Shown: positions 1 through 6,179, numbered from the stretch's first letter. The stretch: 8,119 bases of DNA from Verrucomicrobiota bacterium (GCA_021160185.1 JAGHDA010000261.1:1-8119), one strand, 5' to 3'. Numbers and translations are program-made. The notes: generated by a model not told the origin, from the sequence alone.

Positions 1-837
1 GCCGCCGGGGTCGGCGGCAAAGGCTACCTGGACCTTCTGGGCCGAGAGCTCCATCCGACGATCGAGATTCTCTGGACGGGCCCGGAAATCATCTCCCCCG
101 AGATTCCGACGCAGCATGTCAAAGAAACGGCCCGGCGGCTGCGCCGGCCGCCGGTAATCTGGGACAACCTTTTCGCCAACGACTACGATGGAAGCCGCAT
201 GTGCCTGGGGCCGTATTCGGGACGACCGCTTGATCTGCGGCGGGAAACGCGCGGCATCCTGATCAACCCCAACACCGAATTCGAACTCAACTTTGCGCCT
301 CTCCACACCTTCGCCGCCTACCTGCGGGAAGAGGTCGACTGGTCGCCCCGAGCCGCCTACCTGGAAGCCATGCGCCGGTGGAGCGAAGCCTTCGAGACGG
401 TCGGCGCTCCGATTGCCCCGGAAGACCTTGCGTTCCTGGGCGACTGCTACTACCTGCCGCACCGGGAAGGGCCGGCCGGGGAACGGCTGATCGAACTGGC
501 GCGGCGGCTCACGGGGCCTCGCTCGCCGGACTGGGAAGCCGCCGCCGAGGAGTTCCTGCAATGGAACCAACGGGCTCAACGGCTCTCCGAGCGATTGCCC
601 GCTCTGCGGCGACGTCGGCTGTTTTACGACCTATGGCGGCGGGCGTGGGAATGGCGGGAAGAGCTTCGGCTGTGGGAGCTCTACATCCGCTTCCGACGAA
701 GCCGCCCGCCCGAGGCGCCGTTTCGTTCCGAAGAACATCCGCCGGGGATCTACCGCGGAGGCTTCGTGAACCGCCTCCGCCGCCTCCTGCTCCCTCGCGA
801 GGACGGAAGCTTTGTCCCCGGCGCTCCCGAAAACTGA
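1..837 (+). CDS. GH84 beta-N-acetylglucosaminidase (O-GlcNAcase family), C-terminal part, 5' end outside window
   Basis: The frame is open from base 1 to a TGA at 835-837, giving 278 residues without the start. Fragment residues 54-63 read WDNLFANDYD, followed by a LGPYSGRP segment and INPN at 88-91. With the preceding WTGPE segment these match the conserved end of the GH84 barrel; in animal O-GlcNAcase the equivalent Asn and Asp residues hold the GlcNAc ring. The family removes beta-linked GlcNAc by substrate-assisted catalysis with an Asp-Asp pair, which must lie upstream and cannot be checked here. From about residue 105 the protein is helical and charged. The pieces FLGDCYYLP (145-153), LFYDLW (207-212) and YRGGF...LRRLLLP (251-265) resemble, from memory, the stalk domain of human OGA. 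Location cannot be judged without the N-terminus. The acetyltransferase gene follows after 16 bases, suggesting one transcript. GH84 assignment is firm; whether the substrate is protein O-GlcNAc or another beta-GlcNAc glycan is unknown. Confidence 0.93.
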   Translation, partial: AAGVGGKGYLDLLGRELHPTIEILWTGPEIISPEIPTQHVKETARRLRRPPVIWDNLFANDYDGSRMCLGPYSGRPLDLRRETRGILINPNTEFELNFAPLHTFAAYLREEVDWSPRAAYLEAMRRWSEAFETVGAPIAPEDLAFLGDCYYLPHREGPAGERLIELARRLTGPRSPDWEAAAEEFLQWNQRAQRLSERLPALRRRRLFYDLWRRAWEWREELRLWELYIRFRRSRPPEAPFRSEEHPPGIYRGGFVNRLRRLLLPREDGSFVPGAPEN

Positions 838-842
838 AACAA

Positions 843-848
843 GGAAGG
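843..848 (+). promoter_or_regulatory. Ribosome binding site fixing the acetyltransferase start
   Basis: GGAAGG lies 5 bases before the ATG at 854. It is the clearest Shine-Dalgarno sequence in the cassette and supports 854 rather than the in-frame TTG at 812, which lies inside the glycosidase gene. It also argues that the acetyltransferase is translated as its own protein and is not a frameshifted tail of the glycosidase. Confidence 0.7.
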
Positions 849-853
849 CGGCC

Positions 854-1492
854 ATGGGCCAGAAAGCGCGCATCCGACTCCACCGCCCCGGCAACGATGC
901 CGACGAACGGGCGGCCTACTACATCTGCCTCAAAACCGGCGACCACGGCGGGGACGGCGAGCCCCTTTTCCCGGAAGACCCGGACGCTTTGGGACGCGTC
1001 TACGTCGGCCCCTATCTGGCGTATGCGCCGCATCTGGCGCTCCTCTTGGAAGACGAGCAAGGGGTCTGCGGCTACGCGCTGGGAGTGGAGGATTCCCGCG
1101 CGTTTTACGACTGGTATGAGAAACATTGGCGACCGCGGCTCTGCAAACGCTTCCCCGAGCCCCGGGGCGACCCGGCCCAATGGACGCCCGCCCAGCAAGT
1201 CTACCGCCTCTATCATCACCCCGACTACTTCTGCCCGGAGCCCTACGCCCTCTACCCCGCTCACCTCCACATCGACCTGCTCCCGCGGGCTCAGGGCCGA
1301 GGCTACGGACGCAAGATGATGGAAGAGCTTCTGGGAAGGCTACGGAAACGCGGCGCGCCCGGCGTTCACCTGGGCGTGAGCGCCCGCAACCGGCGCGCCT
1401 ACGGCTTTTACCGGAAGCTCGGCTTCCAGGAGCTGACCCGCCGCGGCGAGGGCGCGGACGCCGCCATCTACATGGGCAAGTCCCTCTCATGA
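854..1492 (+). CDS. GNAT-family acetyltransferase resembling the C-terminal HAT-like domain of animal O-GlcNAcase
   Basis: This 212-residue protein has GNAT-fold features. A central strand reads LLLEDEQGVCGYALG. The acetyl-CoA pyrophosphate loop is R145-A-Q147-G-R-G150-Y-G152, the classical Q/R-x-x-G-x-G/A motif A. The C-terminal segment N179 to F191 (NRRAYGFYRKLGF) is the usual GNAT motif B. The LEDE.G.CGYALG strand, the preceding PDALGRVYVGPYL stretch and the C-terminal FYRKLGF recall, from memory, the acetyltransferase-like domain of human OGA (LEDEDGICGYALG, FYSKLGC). The human domain lacks a usable acetyl-CoA loop and is considered a pseudo-acetyltransferase; this one keeps the loop and may be active. 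It lies directly after the GH84 gene and its TGA overlaps the kinase ATG. The acceptor is unknown; an amino sugar amine or a protein lysine are both possible. A GNAT fold is near certain, the OGA relationship likely, the substrate open. Confidence 0.9.
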   Translation: MGQKARIRLHRPGNDADERAAYYICLKTGDHGGDGEPLFPEDPDALGRVYVGPYLAYAPHLALLLEDEQGVCGYALGVEDSRAFYDWYEKHWRPRLCKRFPEPRGDPAQWTPAQQVYRLYHHPDYFCPEPYALYPAHLHIDLLPRAQGRGYGRKMMEELLGRLRKRGAPGVHLGVSARNRRAYGFYRKLGFQELTRRGEGADAAIYMGKSLS

Positions 1493-2466
1493 AACCGCCG
1501 CGCGGCTATGTGATCGGGATCGACGGCGGCGGCACCCGAAGCCGCGCCCTGGCCGCTGATCTCACGGGACGGATCCTGGCCCGCGCCGAAGGCGACGCCC
1601 TCAATTACCACACCACCTCGATCGACCGTTTCCGCGCCTCGCTCGCCGAGTTGCTCCGGCGGATCCGGGCCGCGCTGCCTCCCCAATCAGGGCCGCTGCT
1701 GCGCCTCGCGGTCGGCGCCGCCGCGCTGGCGGACTTTCCCTCCGCCGAGGAGAAACGGCGCGCCTGCGAAGGCGTCGCGCCCCGGGAGCAAACCACGCTG
1801 ATAGGCGACGCGCTGGCGGCCCTGAAAGGCGCGGGCGGCGGCGCGCCTTGCCTCCTGATCGTCTCAGGCACCGGCTCAATCGCCGCCCGGCTGGACGCGG
1901 CGGGGCGCTTCGCTCTCTCCGGCGGCCTGGGCCCGTTGATCCAGGGCGACCCGGGAAGCGCATTCTGGATCGGCGCGGAAGCCGTCGCCGCGGCGGCGCG
2001 GGAGGAAGCCCGTCGCGGCGCGCCCACCCCGTTCAGCCTGGCCGTGCGGGAACACTTCGAAGCGGACCGGCTCTGGGACATTCCCGCCCGCATCTACCAC
2101 GTCGAAGACGGGCCCCGGCGCGTGGCGGCTCTGGCGGGACGGCTCGCGCAAAGCGAGTGGGCGGACCGGCCTCCGTTCAACCGGATCCAGGAACGCGCCG
2201 GCGAGCTGCTCGCCGAGCTGGCATGGCCGCTCCTGGAAGGCGCGGAAGCCGACGCGCCGATCTACGCGGCGGGCTCGACCCTCGAAAACAACCCGCGCGT
2301 GCGCCAAGCCGCCCAGCGGCGTCTCGGAGAGCTCGCCGGACGGCCCGCGCCGCTCCGGAAACCGCGGCTGGACGCCGCCCGCGGCGCGGTCCTGTGGGCG
2401 CTGGAAGAAGCGGGGGTTCGGCTGCGGCCCTCGCTCATCGAACGATTGGCTCAACCATCGCCATGA
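1489..2466 (+). CDS. N-acetylglucosamine kinase-like protein, BadF/BadG/BcrA/BcrD ATPase family (NAGK-like)
   Basis: This 325-residue ASKHA-fold sugar kinase probably phosphorylates free GlcNAc released by the GH84 enzyme to GlcNAc-6-phosphate using ATP. The phosphate-1 loop is D12-G-G-G-T16. D107 in IGDALAAL is the expected catalytic base position. The phosphate-2 loop is S126-G-T-G-S130. G145-G146, D154 and the G156-S-A-F-W160 segment correspond to the sugar-binding GGWG...GDEGSAYWI block of NAGK. Two positions differ from the version I remember: Leu147 replaces Trp and Pro155 replaces Glu, so the sugar specificity may be shifted. Length fits the family (about 300-350 residues). The ATG overlaps the acetyltransferase stop as ATGA, and the gene's own TGA overlaps the SIS gene's ATG in the same way, so translation is probably coupled. 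No separate ribosome binding site is obvious. The kinase family is secure; GlcNAc as substrate is inferred from family and context. Confidence 0.88.
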   Translation: MKPPRGYVIGIDGGGTRSRALAADLTGRILARAEGDALNYHTTSIDRFRASLAELLRRIRAALPPQSGPLLRLAVGAAALADFPSAEEKRRACEGVAPREQTTLIGDALAALKGAGGGAPCLLIVSGTGSIAARLDAAGRFALSGGLGPLIQGDPGSAFWIGAEAVAAAAREEARRGAPTPFSLAVREHFEADRLWDIPARIYHVEDGPRRVAALAGRLAQSEWADRPPFNRIQERAGELLAELAWPLLEGAEADAPIYAAGSTLENNPRVRQAAQRRLGELAGRPAPLRKPRLDAARGAVLWALEEAGVRLRPSLIERLAQPSP

Positions 2467-3197
2467 AGCTGCCGGACCAATTTCTCCAGAAAACACTGCG
2501 ACAGCTCCAGGAGATGGCGCGAACACAGCGGCCGGCCATCGAGCAAGCCGCCGAGTGGTTCGCCGACTGCCTGGAGCAGGAGGGATGGATTTACCTCTTC
2601 GGCACGGGCCACTCCCACATGCTCGCGGAAGAACTGTTTTACCGGGCGGGCGGACTGGCTCGGATCGCGCCGATCCTCTGCGAGCCGCTGATGCTCCACG
2701 AAAGCGCCGCCGACTCCAGCCTCCGCGAACGCGACCCGCGCCTCGCCGCGGAGCTGCTCGCGCGCTATCCGATAGGCGCGCGGGATCTGCTCGTGGTCGT
2801 CTCCAACTCCGGCCGCAACGCCGCGCCGATCGAATTGGCCAGGCTGGCCCGCGCCCGCGGCGCGCGGGTGATCGCCCTCACCAACCGCAAACAGTGCGCG
2901 CGCTGGCCCTCCCGACATCCGCAAGGACTCAAGCTGCCCGACACGGCCGATCTGACCCTGGACAACTGTGGAGAGGAAGGGGACGCCTGCGTGCCGGTCG
3001 AGCGGCTTGGGACCGCGATCGGCCCCACCTCCACCATCGTTGGAGCGACGCTCCTGCAAATGATCGTATGCGGCGCGGTGGAAAAGACCTTGGAACGCGG
3101 CGGCCGTCCTGAAGTCTTCGTCAGCAGCAACACAACCGGGGACGAAGCCAACGCCCCGATTCTGGCCCGCTACCGCGGCAGGATCCGGCACCTGTAA
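2463..3197 (+). CDS. SIS-domain sugar-phosphate-binding protein (UPF0309-type)
   Basis: This 244-residue protein is built around one SIS (sugar isomerase) domain of the UPF0309 type, whose members are about 245 residues long and lack a firmly assigned reaction. The first phosphosugar-binding loop is G47-T-G-H-S-H52, the second is S114-N-S-G-R-N in VVVSNSGRN, and G187-P-T-S-T191 lies in the late helix-capping segment. The short helical N-terminus (residues 1-40) is typical. The ATG overlaps the kinase TGA, so the two are probably made together. The position after a GlcNAc kinase suggests that it binds or converts GlcNAc-6-phosphate or a derived sugar phosphate, as an isomerase, a deaminase-like enzyme or a sensor. 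No HTH domain is present, so it is not an RpiR-type regulator. It is much shorter than GlmS and lacks a MurQ-like length. The domain call is strong; the reaction is unknown. Confidence 0.88.
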   Translation: MKLPDQFLQKTLRQLQEMARTQRPAIEQAAEWFADCLEQEGWIYLFGTGHSHMLAEELFYRAGGLARIAPILCEPLMLHESAADSSLRERDPRLAAELLARYPIGARDLLVVVSNSGRNAAPIELARLARARGARVIALTNRKQCARWPSRHPQGLKLPDTADLTLDNCGEEGDACVPVERLGTAIGPTSTIVGATLLQMIVCGAVEKTLERGGRPEVFVSSNTTGDEANAPILARYRGRIRHL

Positions 3198-3277
3198 CCG
3201 GAAAGAAACGGCTTCTCCCGCAGCCGCCAAGGTCGCGAGACGGATCGGGCTTGGGCTAAAAAGCGCGCTGGGCGGAC

Positions 3278-3319
3278 GGCGGCTTGACGCGGATCGCGCG
3301 GGCATGATAAGAAGCCGCC
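3278..3319 (+). promoter_or_regulatory. Candidate symporter promoter bracketed by an 8-bp inverted repeat
   Basis: The 135-base gap before the symporter holds TTGACG at 3284-3289 and GATAAG at 3306-3311 with a 16-base spacer, a plausible sigma-70-like pair. GGCGGCTT (3278-3285) and its exact complement AAGCCGCC (3312-3319) bracket it. The left arm overlaps the -35 and the right arm follows the -10, as expected of an operator, although chance repeats are common in GC-rich DNA. Transcription would start around 3318, leaving a leader of only about 15 bases with no clear Shine-Dalgarno sequence. Confidence 0.4.
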
Positions 3320-3332
3320 CCGTAGCGCGCGC

Positions 3333-4895
3333 ATGGAGACGACGGGCTCCAACTTGATTTTTCTTGATGCCTTGGTCATCTTTTTCTACCTCGGCGCGAC
3401 GCTGGCCTTGGGCGCTTACTTCAGCCGCTACGTTAAATCCTCCGGCGACTTTCTCCTGGCGGGCAAATCGCTCCCTTTTTGGGCCATCGGGATGTCGATC
3501 GTGGTAAGCGACATCGGGGCGATCGACATGGTTTCCGGAGCGGGGGCGGCCTATCGCTTCGGATTGGCTCAGGCGAACTTCGATTGGCTCGGATCCATGC
3601 CGGCCCTGGTGTTCGTGGCCTTTGTCTTTGTGCCCTTTTACTGGCGATCGGGGGTCTACACCCTGCCCGAATTCCTCGGCCGCCGCTACGGCCGCGGCGT
3701 GCGGGGATTTCAGACGATTATTTGGACCGGCTTCATGCTTTCCATGCTGGCGGTGATGTTGTGGACCTCGGCGGTGTTTCTGGGCACGGTGCTGGGTTGG
3801 CCGCGGCAGACGGCGATCTGGCTCACGGTGGCCGTGGTGGGCGTGTACACTTTCGCCGGGGGGCTGACCGCGGTGGTCATGACCGATGTGATCCAGATGG
3901 TGATCATGTTTGTCGGCGCGGGGGCCTTGCTCGGGCTCAGTCTCTGGAAAGTCGGGAGCGTGAGCGCCCTGGTCCACACAATCTCCTCGCGCGGGCCCGA
4001 ATACGCCAACTACTTCCGCCTGTTGCTTCCGAACGACGCGCCCACGCCCTATCCGTGGTCCGGGATTCTCTTCGGCCTGGGCGTGGTGCTTTCCACGGCC
4101 TATTTCTCGAGCAACCAGGCGGTGATCCAGAGAGTGTTCGGCGCACGGAGCGAATGGGACGCCAAGGCATCGGTTCTGCTCGCCGCCCTTTTCAAGCTGT
4201 TCATTCCCGTGCTCATCATGGGACCCGGGCTGGCCGCCGCCGCCCTCTACCCCCACCTGAAAGATCCCGACAGCGCAGTGCCCACGCTGGTGCGGGACCT
4301 GCTCCCGCCAGGGTTGACCGGGCTGGTTTTCGCCGCGTTCTTTGCGGCCCTGATGTCCAGCGTCGACTCCTACCTCAATTCCTCGACAACGATGCTGATC
4401 ACCGACGCCTACCGCCCGGCGTACGGGGCGTTGGCGGGCCGCCCGCCAAGCGACCGCCATTGCCTTTTTCTGGGCCGGGGGCTCACGCTTGGGCTCATCG
4501 TCCTCGCCGGAGCGGCGGCTCCTTTCGTGGATCGTTTCACCACCATCTACGTGGCCATTCAGACGCTTTTCTCCCTCTTCCAAGGGCCGACGCTGGCGGT
4601 GTTGCTGCTGGGCGTGTTATGGCCCAGGGCCAACCACGCCGGCGGCTTCGCCGGCCTGCTCGTGGGCGTGCTCTGCGCCGGACTGCTTAACCTGACCGGG
4701 AAAAAACTTTTCCCCTCCGAGGAGCCTTTTCTCTTTGTGGCTTTCTGGTCCTTCCTGGTCTCGCTGGGAACCGTGGCGGCGGTAAGCTGGCTTACGCCGC
4801 CCCCGCCCGAATCCAGCCTCCGCGGCCTGGTGTGGCGCTTCGTGGCGCGGGACGCGGAAGCCCAGGCGCTGCTCCGGGAACAACTCGAAAAATGA
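3333..4895 (+). CDS. Sodium:solute symporter, SSS family
   Basis: This 520-residue inner-membrane protein belongs to the SSS (SLC5-like) family and has about 13 predicted hydrophobic helices, the first at roughly residues 8-30 and the last near 464-485. It shows the family signature G176-G-L-T-A-V-V-M-T-D185-V-I-Q188 after helix 5. The segment SDIGAIDMVSGAGAAYRFGL lies around helix 2. The helix-8 block LPPGLTGLVF...ALMSSVDSYLNSS (Ser342, Ser343, Asp345, Asn349) lies where the family binds sodium. The C-terminal tail after LTPPPPE is cytoplasmic-looking and charged. It would import an organic solute with Na+. The substrate cannot be read from sequence; a sugar such as GlcNAc is suggested only by the adjacent kinase cassette, from which it is separated by a gap with its own candidate promoter. 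The ATG at 3333 is the first start after that promoter but has a poor ribosome binding site. Confidence 0.93.
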   Translation: METTGSNLIFLDALVIFFYLGATLALGAYFSRYVKSSGDFLLAGKSLPFWAIGMSIVVSDIGAIDMVSGAGAAYRFGLAQANFDWLGSMPALVFVAFVFVPFYWRSGVYTLPEFLGRRYGRGVRGFQTIIWTGFMLSMLAVMLWTSAVFLGTVLGWPRQTAIWLTVAVVGVYTFAGGLTAVVMTDVIQMVIMFVGAGALLGLSLWKVGSVSALVHTISSRGPEYANYFRLLLPNDAPTPYPWSGILFGLGVVLSTAYFSSNQAVIQRVFGARSEWDAKASVLLAALFKLFIPVLIMGPGLAAAALYPHLKDPDSAVPTLVRDLLPPGLTGLVFAAFFAALMSSVDSYLNSSTTMLITDAYRPAYGALAGRPPSDRHCLFLGRGLTLGLIVLAGAAAPFVDRFTTIYVAIQTLFSLFQGPTLAVLLLGVLWPRANHAGGFAGLLVGVLCAGLLNLTGKKLFPSEEPFLFVAFWSFLVSLGTVAAVSWLTPPPPESSLRGLVWRFVARDAEAQALLREQLEK

Positions 4896-4899
4896 CGCT

Positions 4900-5172
4900 A
4901 TGCAAGAGCTCCTTCAAAGACTGGTCGACAGCGCGGCGCTTCCTCTGCTCAAGCCGTGGATGGATCCGATCCACGCGTTTCTGAACGGGCTGCCGCCTTG
5001 GAGCTGGCGGCTGGCGGTTTGCGCCTACCTGGCGATCGGAGGGCTGTGGGCGGCGTTCCTGAAGCGGGAGGCCGTTTTCCGCGGCGCGCCTTCCCAGGCC
5101 CGATGGCGCGATCTGCGGCTCTGGCTGCCCTTGATCCTGCTGCCTTACCTGTTGCTCTATCTCCTGCTCTGA
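4900..5172 (+). CDS. Small two-helix membrane protein after the symporter
   Basis: This 90-residue protein starts 4 bases after the symporter stop. The N-terminal 30 residues look amphipathic (MQELLQRLVDSAALPLL), then hydrophobic segments at about 36-54 and 73-90 are separated by a basic loop (KREAVFRGAPSQARWRDLR). The second helix runs to the very C-terminus (LLPYLLLYLLL). I do not recognise a family. Small membrane proteins encoded beside SSS symporters are known elsewhere, such as the DUF485 and DUF3311 neighbours of acetate and monocarboxylate carriers, so it may be an accessory subunit. No strong ribosome binding site is visible, so it may be translated by re-initiation. The close spacing and the membrane-protein composition support a real gene. 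Confidence 0.65.
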   Translation: MQELLQRLVDSAALPLLKPWMDPIHAFLNGLPPWSWRLAVCAYLAIGGLWAAFLKREAVFRGAPSQARWRDLRLWLPLILLPYLLLYLLL

Positions 5173-5184
5173 ACCCTCCGGACG

Positions 5185-5472
5185 ATGAACGCCTCCACTC
5201 CATCGCCTTCGCCTCAAAAGCCGCCGCCCCGCGCCGGCGCGGCCCAGGCGGCGGCCGCTGCGGAAAAGACGGCCGAAACCGCCCGGCGCGACGCGGGCAT
5301 GCTGCGCATGATGGGCTGGTTCTTCGCGGCGTTCGGCGTCCTGGTTTCCATCGGCGTCTTTTGGGAAAGCGAATTGCCGGGACGGATTGTAAGCGTGGCC
5401 TCGGGCCTGGTCCTCATCGGCATCGGCGCGGGAGTAGGGTTCCTGGCTTCCCGCCTCCGCAAAAGAAGCTGA
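5185..5472 (+). CDS. Small membrane protein with Pro/Ala-rich N-terminus, unknown function
   Basis: This 95-residue protein opens with about 25 low-complexity residues rich in Pro, Ala and Ser, then a short charged helix (AEKTAETARRDAG), then two hydrophobic helices at about 42-60 and 67-88. The second is Gly-rich, and the protein ends in a basic tail (SRLRKRS). Under the positive-inside rule both ends would be cytoplasmic with the short ESELPGR loop outside. It lies 12 bases after the previous small membrane gene and 7 bases before the next, so all three are likely co-transcribed. No family is recognised, and no function is proposed. Confidence 0.6.
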   Translation: MNASTPSPSPQKPPPRAGAAQAAAAAEKTAETARRDAGMLRMMGWFFAAFGVLVSIGVFWESELPGRIVSVASGLVLIGIGAGVGFLASRLRKRS

Positions 5473-5479
5473 CGCGGCG

Positions 5480-6091
5480 ATGGCGATCCCGCTCCTTCAA
5501 CCCGAGCCGCTCGTGTCCGAGGAGGAAGCCGCGGCGCGGCTCCGGCCGCGGCCCGGAATCCTCGCCGGCTTGCGCCGCCTTGGGGCCAAACCGGCGCAGG
5601 GGGATCGGACAGAGCGCGGCGCGCCGGCCCGGATGGAGCTGGTTCGGCTCCCTTGCGCCCTGGTGGAGCGCCTCGACGCGCCGGCCGAAGGCAAAAACGG
5701 GCGCGCCGGCCTCCTGGTGCGCGGCTTTGCCGAAACGGTCGAGATTTTCCGAATGGACGCCCCTCTGCAAGCCGCCGCCGCGCCGGACCCGGACTTCCGG
5801 TTTCCCCTGAGCCGAGAACGCGTCCTGGAACTGGCCCGGGAACGCTGGTTTGCCCTCTCGACAGGCCGCGCCCTCCGGCGCGCGCCGACGATGCCCGCGC
5901 TGGAAATCGTCTCATGGGTCGCCTACCCTCACTGGGTCTGTTACTTCCGAACATCCGGCGGCCGATGCGACTTCCGGATGCTGGACGCCCTCACAGGGCG
6001 GCGCAGCTCCGCCTCGATCCGAGCCGCCCTGCTCGAGTTCCTGGCCTGGAAACGGCGGAGCGCCGGCGGCGGGAAGACGGGGAAAGTTTGA
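5480..6091 (+). CDS. Hypothetical protein with a conserved-looking C-terminal aromatic motif
   Basis: This 203-residue, Arg- and Ala-rich protein has no signal peptide or membrane segment. The N-terminal half is charged with a loop-like region (residues 36-52). The middle has a strand-rich stretch with GLLVRGFAETVEIFRMD. The C-terminal part, about 140-188, reads as a compact beta-beta-alpha unit: EIVSWVAYPHWVCYFR, then CDFRMLDALTGR, then a helix SSASIRAALLEFL. The pattern of a Tyr-Pro-x-Trp strand followed by an FRMLDALTG turn looks like a real fold element and recalls, loosely, PepSY-like strand/turn units, but I cannot assign it. The gene follows the small membrane proteins by 7 bases. Its stop codon lies within the candidate -35 of the next operon. 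Confidence 0.65.
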   Translation: MAIPLLQPEPLVSEEEAAARLRPRPGILAGLRRLGAKPAQGDRTERGAPARMELVRLPCALVERLDAPAEGKNGRAGLLVRGFAETVEIFRMDAPLQAAAAPDPDFRFPLSRERVLELARERWFALSTGRALRRAPTMPALEIVSWVAYPHWVCYFRTSGGRCDFRMLDALTGRRSSASIRAALLEFLAWKRRSAGGGKTGKV

Positions 6092-6116
6092 CAAGAAGCC
6101 TTGCGCCTCCAAGTAT
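6088..6116 (+). promoter_or_regulatory. Candidate promoter for the NfnAB-type operon
   Basis: A perfect TTGACA at 6088-6093 overlaps the stop codon of the preceding gene. A weaker -10-like AAGTAT (6111-6116) follows at a 17-base spacing, matching TATAAT in three of six positions. It sits at the start of a 98-base gap, the right place for an operon promoter, and would give a leader of about 65 bases. The leader contains the short palindrome AAGGG-T-CCCTT (6154-6164), whose significance is unclear. Confidence 0.4.
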
Positions 6117-6179
6117 TCCCCGGGAGAGAAGAGATTCGCCAGACAACACGGGAAAGGGTCCCTTGGGTTGCAGAGCATT

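Noticed and set aside
812..853. TTG at 812 as an earlier start for the acetyltransferase
   Set aside because: The ATG at 854 has a good Shine-Dalgarno sequence 5 bases upstream, and the added residues would overlap the glycosidase without resembling GNAT sequence.
820..860. A frameshift breaking a single fused glycosidase-acetyltransferase gene
   Set aside because: The glycosidase ends at the end of its stalk-like region, and the next gene has its own ribosome binding site and ATG, so two real genes explain the data better. An indel cannot be excluded without reads or relatives.
378..1319. A 313-codon + strand frame overlapping the glycosidase and acetyltransferase genes
   Set aside because: It is Arg/Pro/Ser-rich with no domain and lies out of frame over two recognisable genes; it is a shadow frame.
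3209..3226. Hairpin CGGCT-N8-AGCCG after the SIS gene as a terminator
   Set aside because: The stem is only 5 bp with an 8-base loop and no T-rich tract follows, so it is not supported as an intrinsic terminator.
2451..4583. A 710-codon open frame on the minus strand, antisense to the SIS and symporter genes
   Set aside because: Its translation is low-complexity and rich in His, Gln, Gly and Arg, with no recognisable domain. It mirrors two well-supported genes, and long antisense frames are expected in GC-rich DNA.
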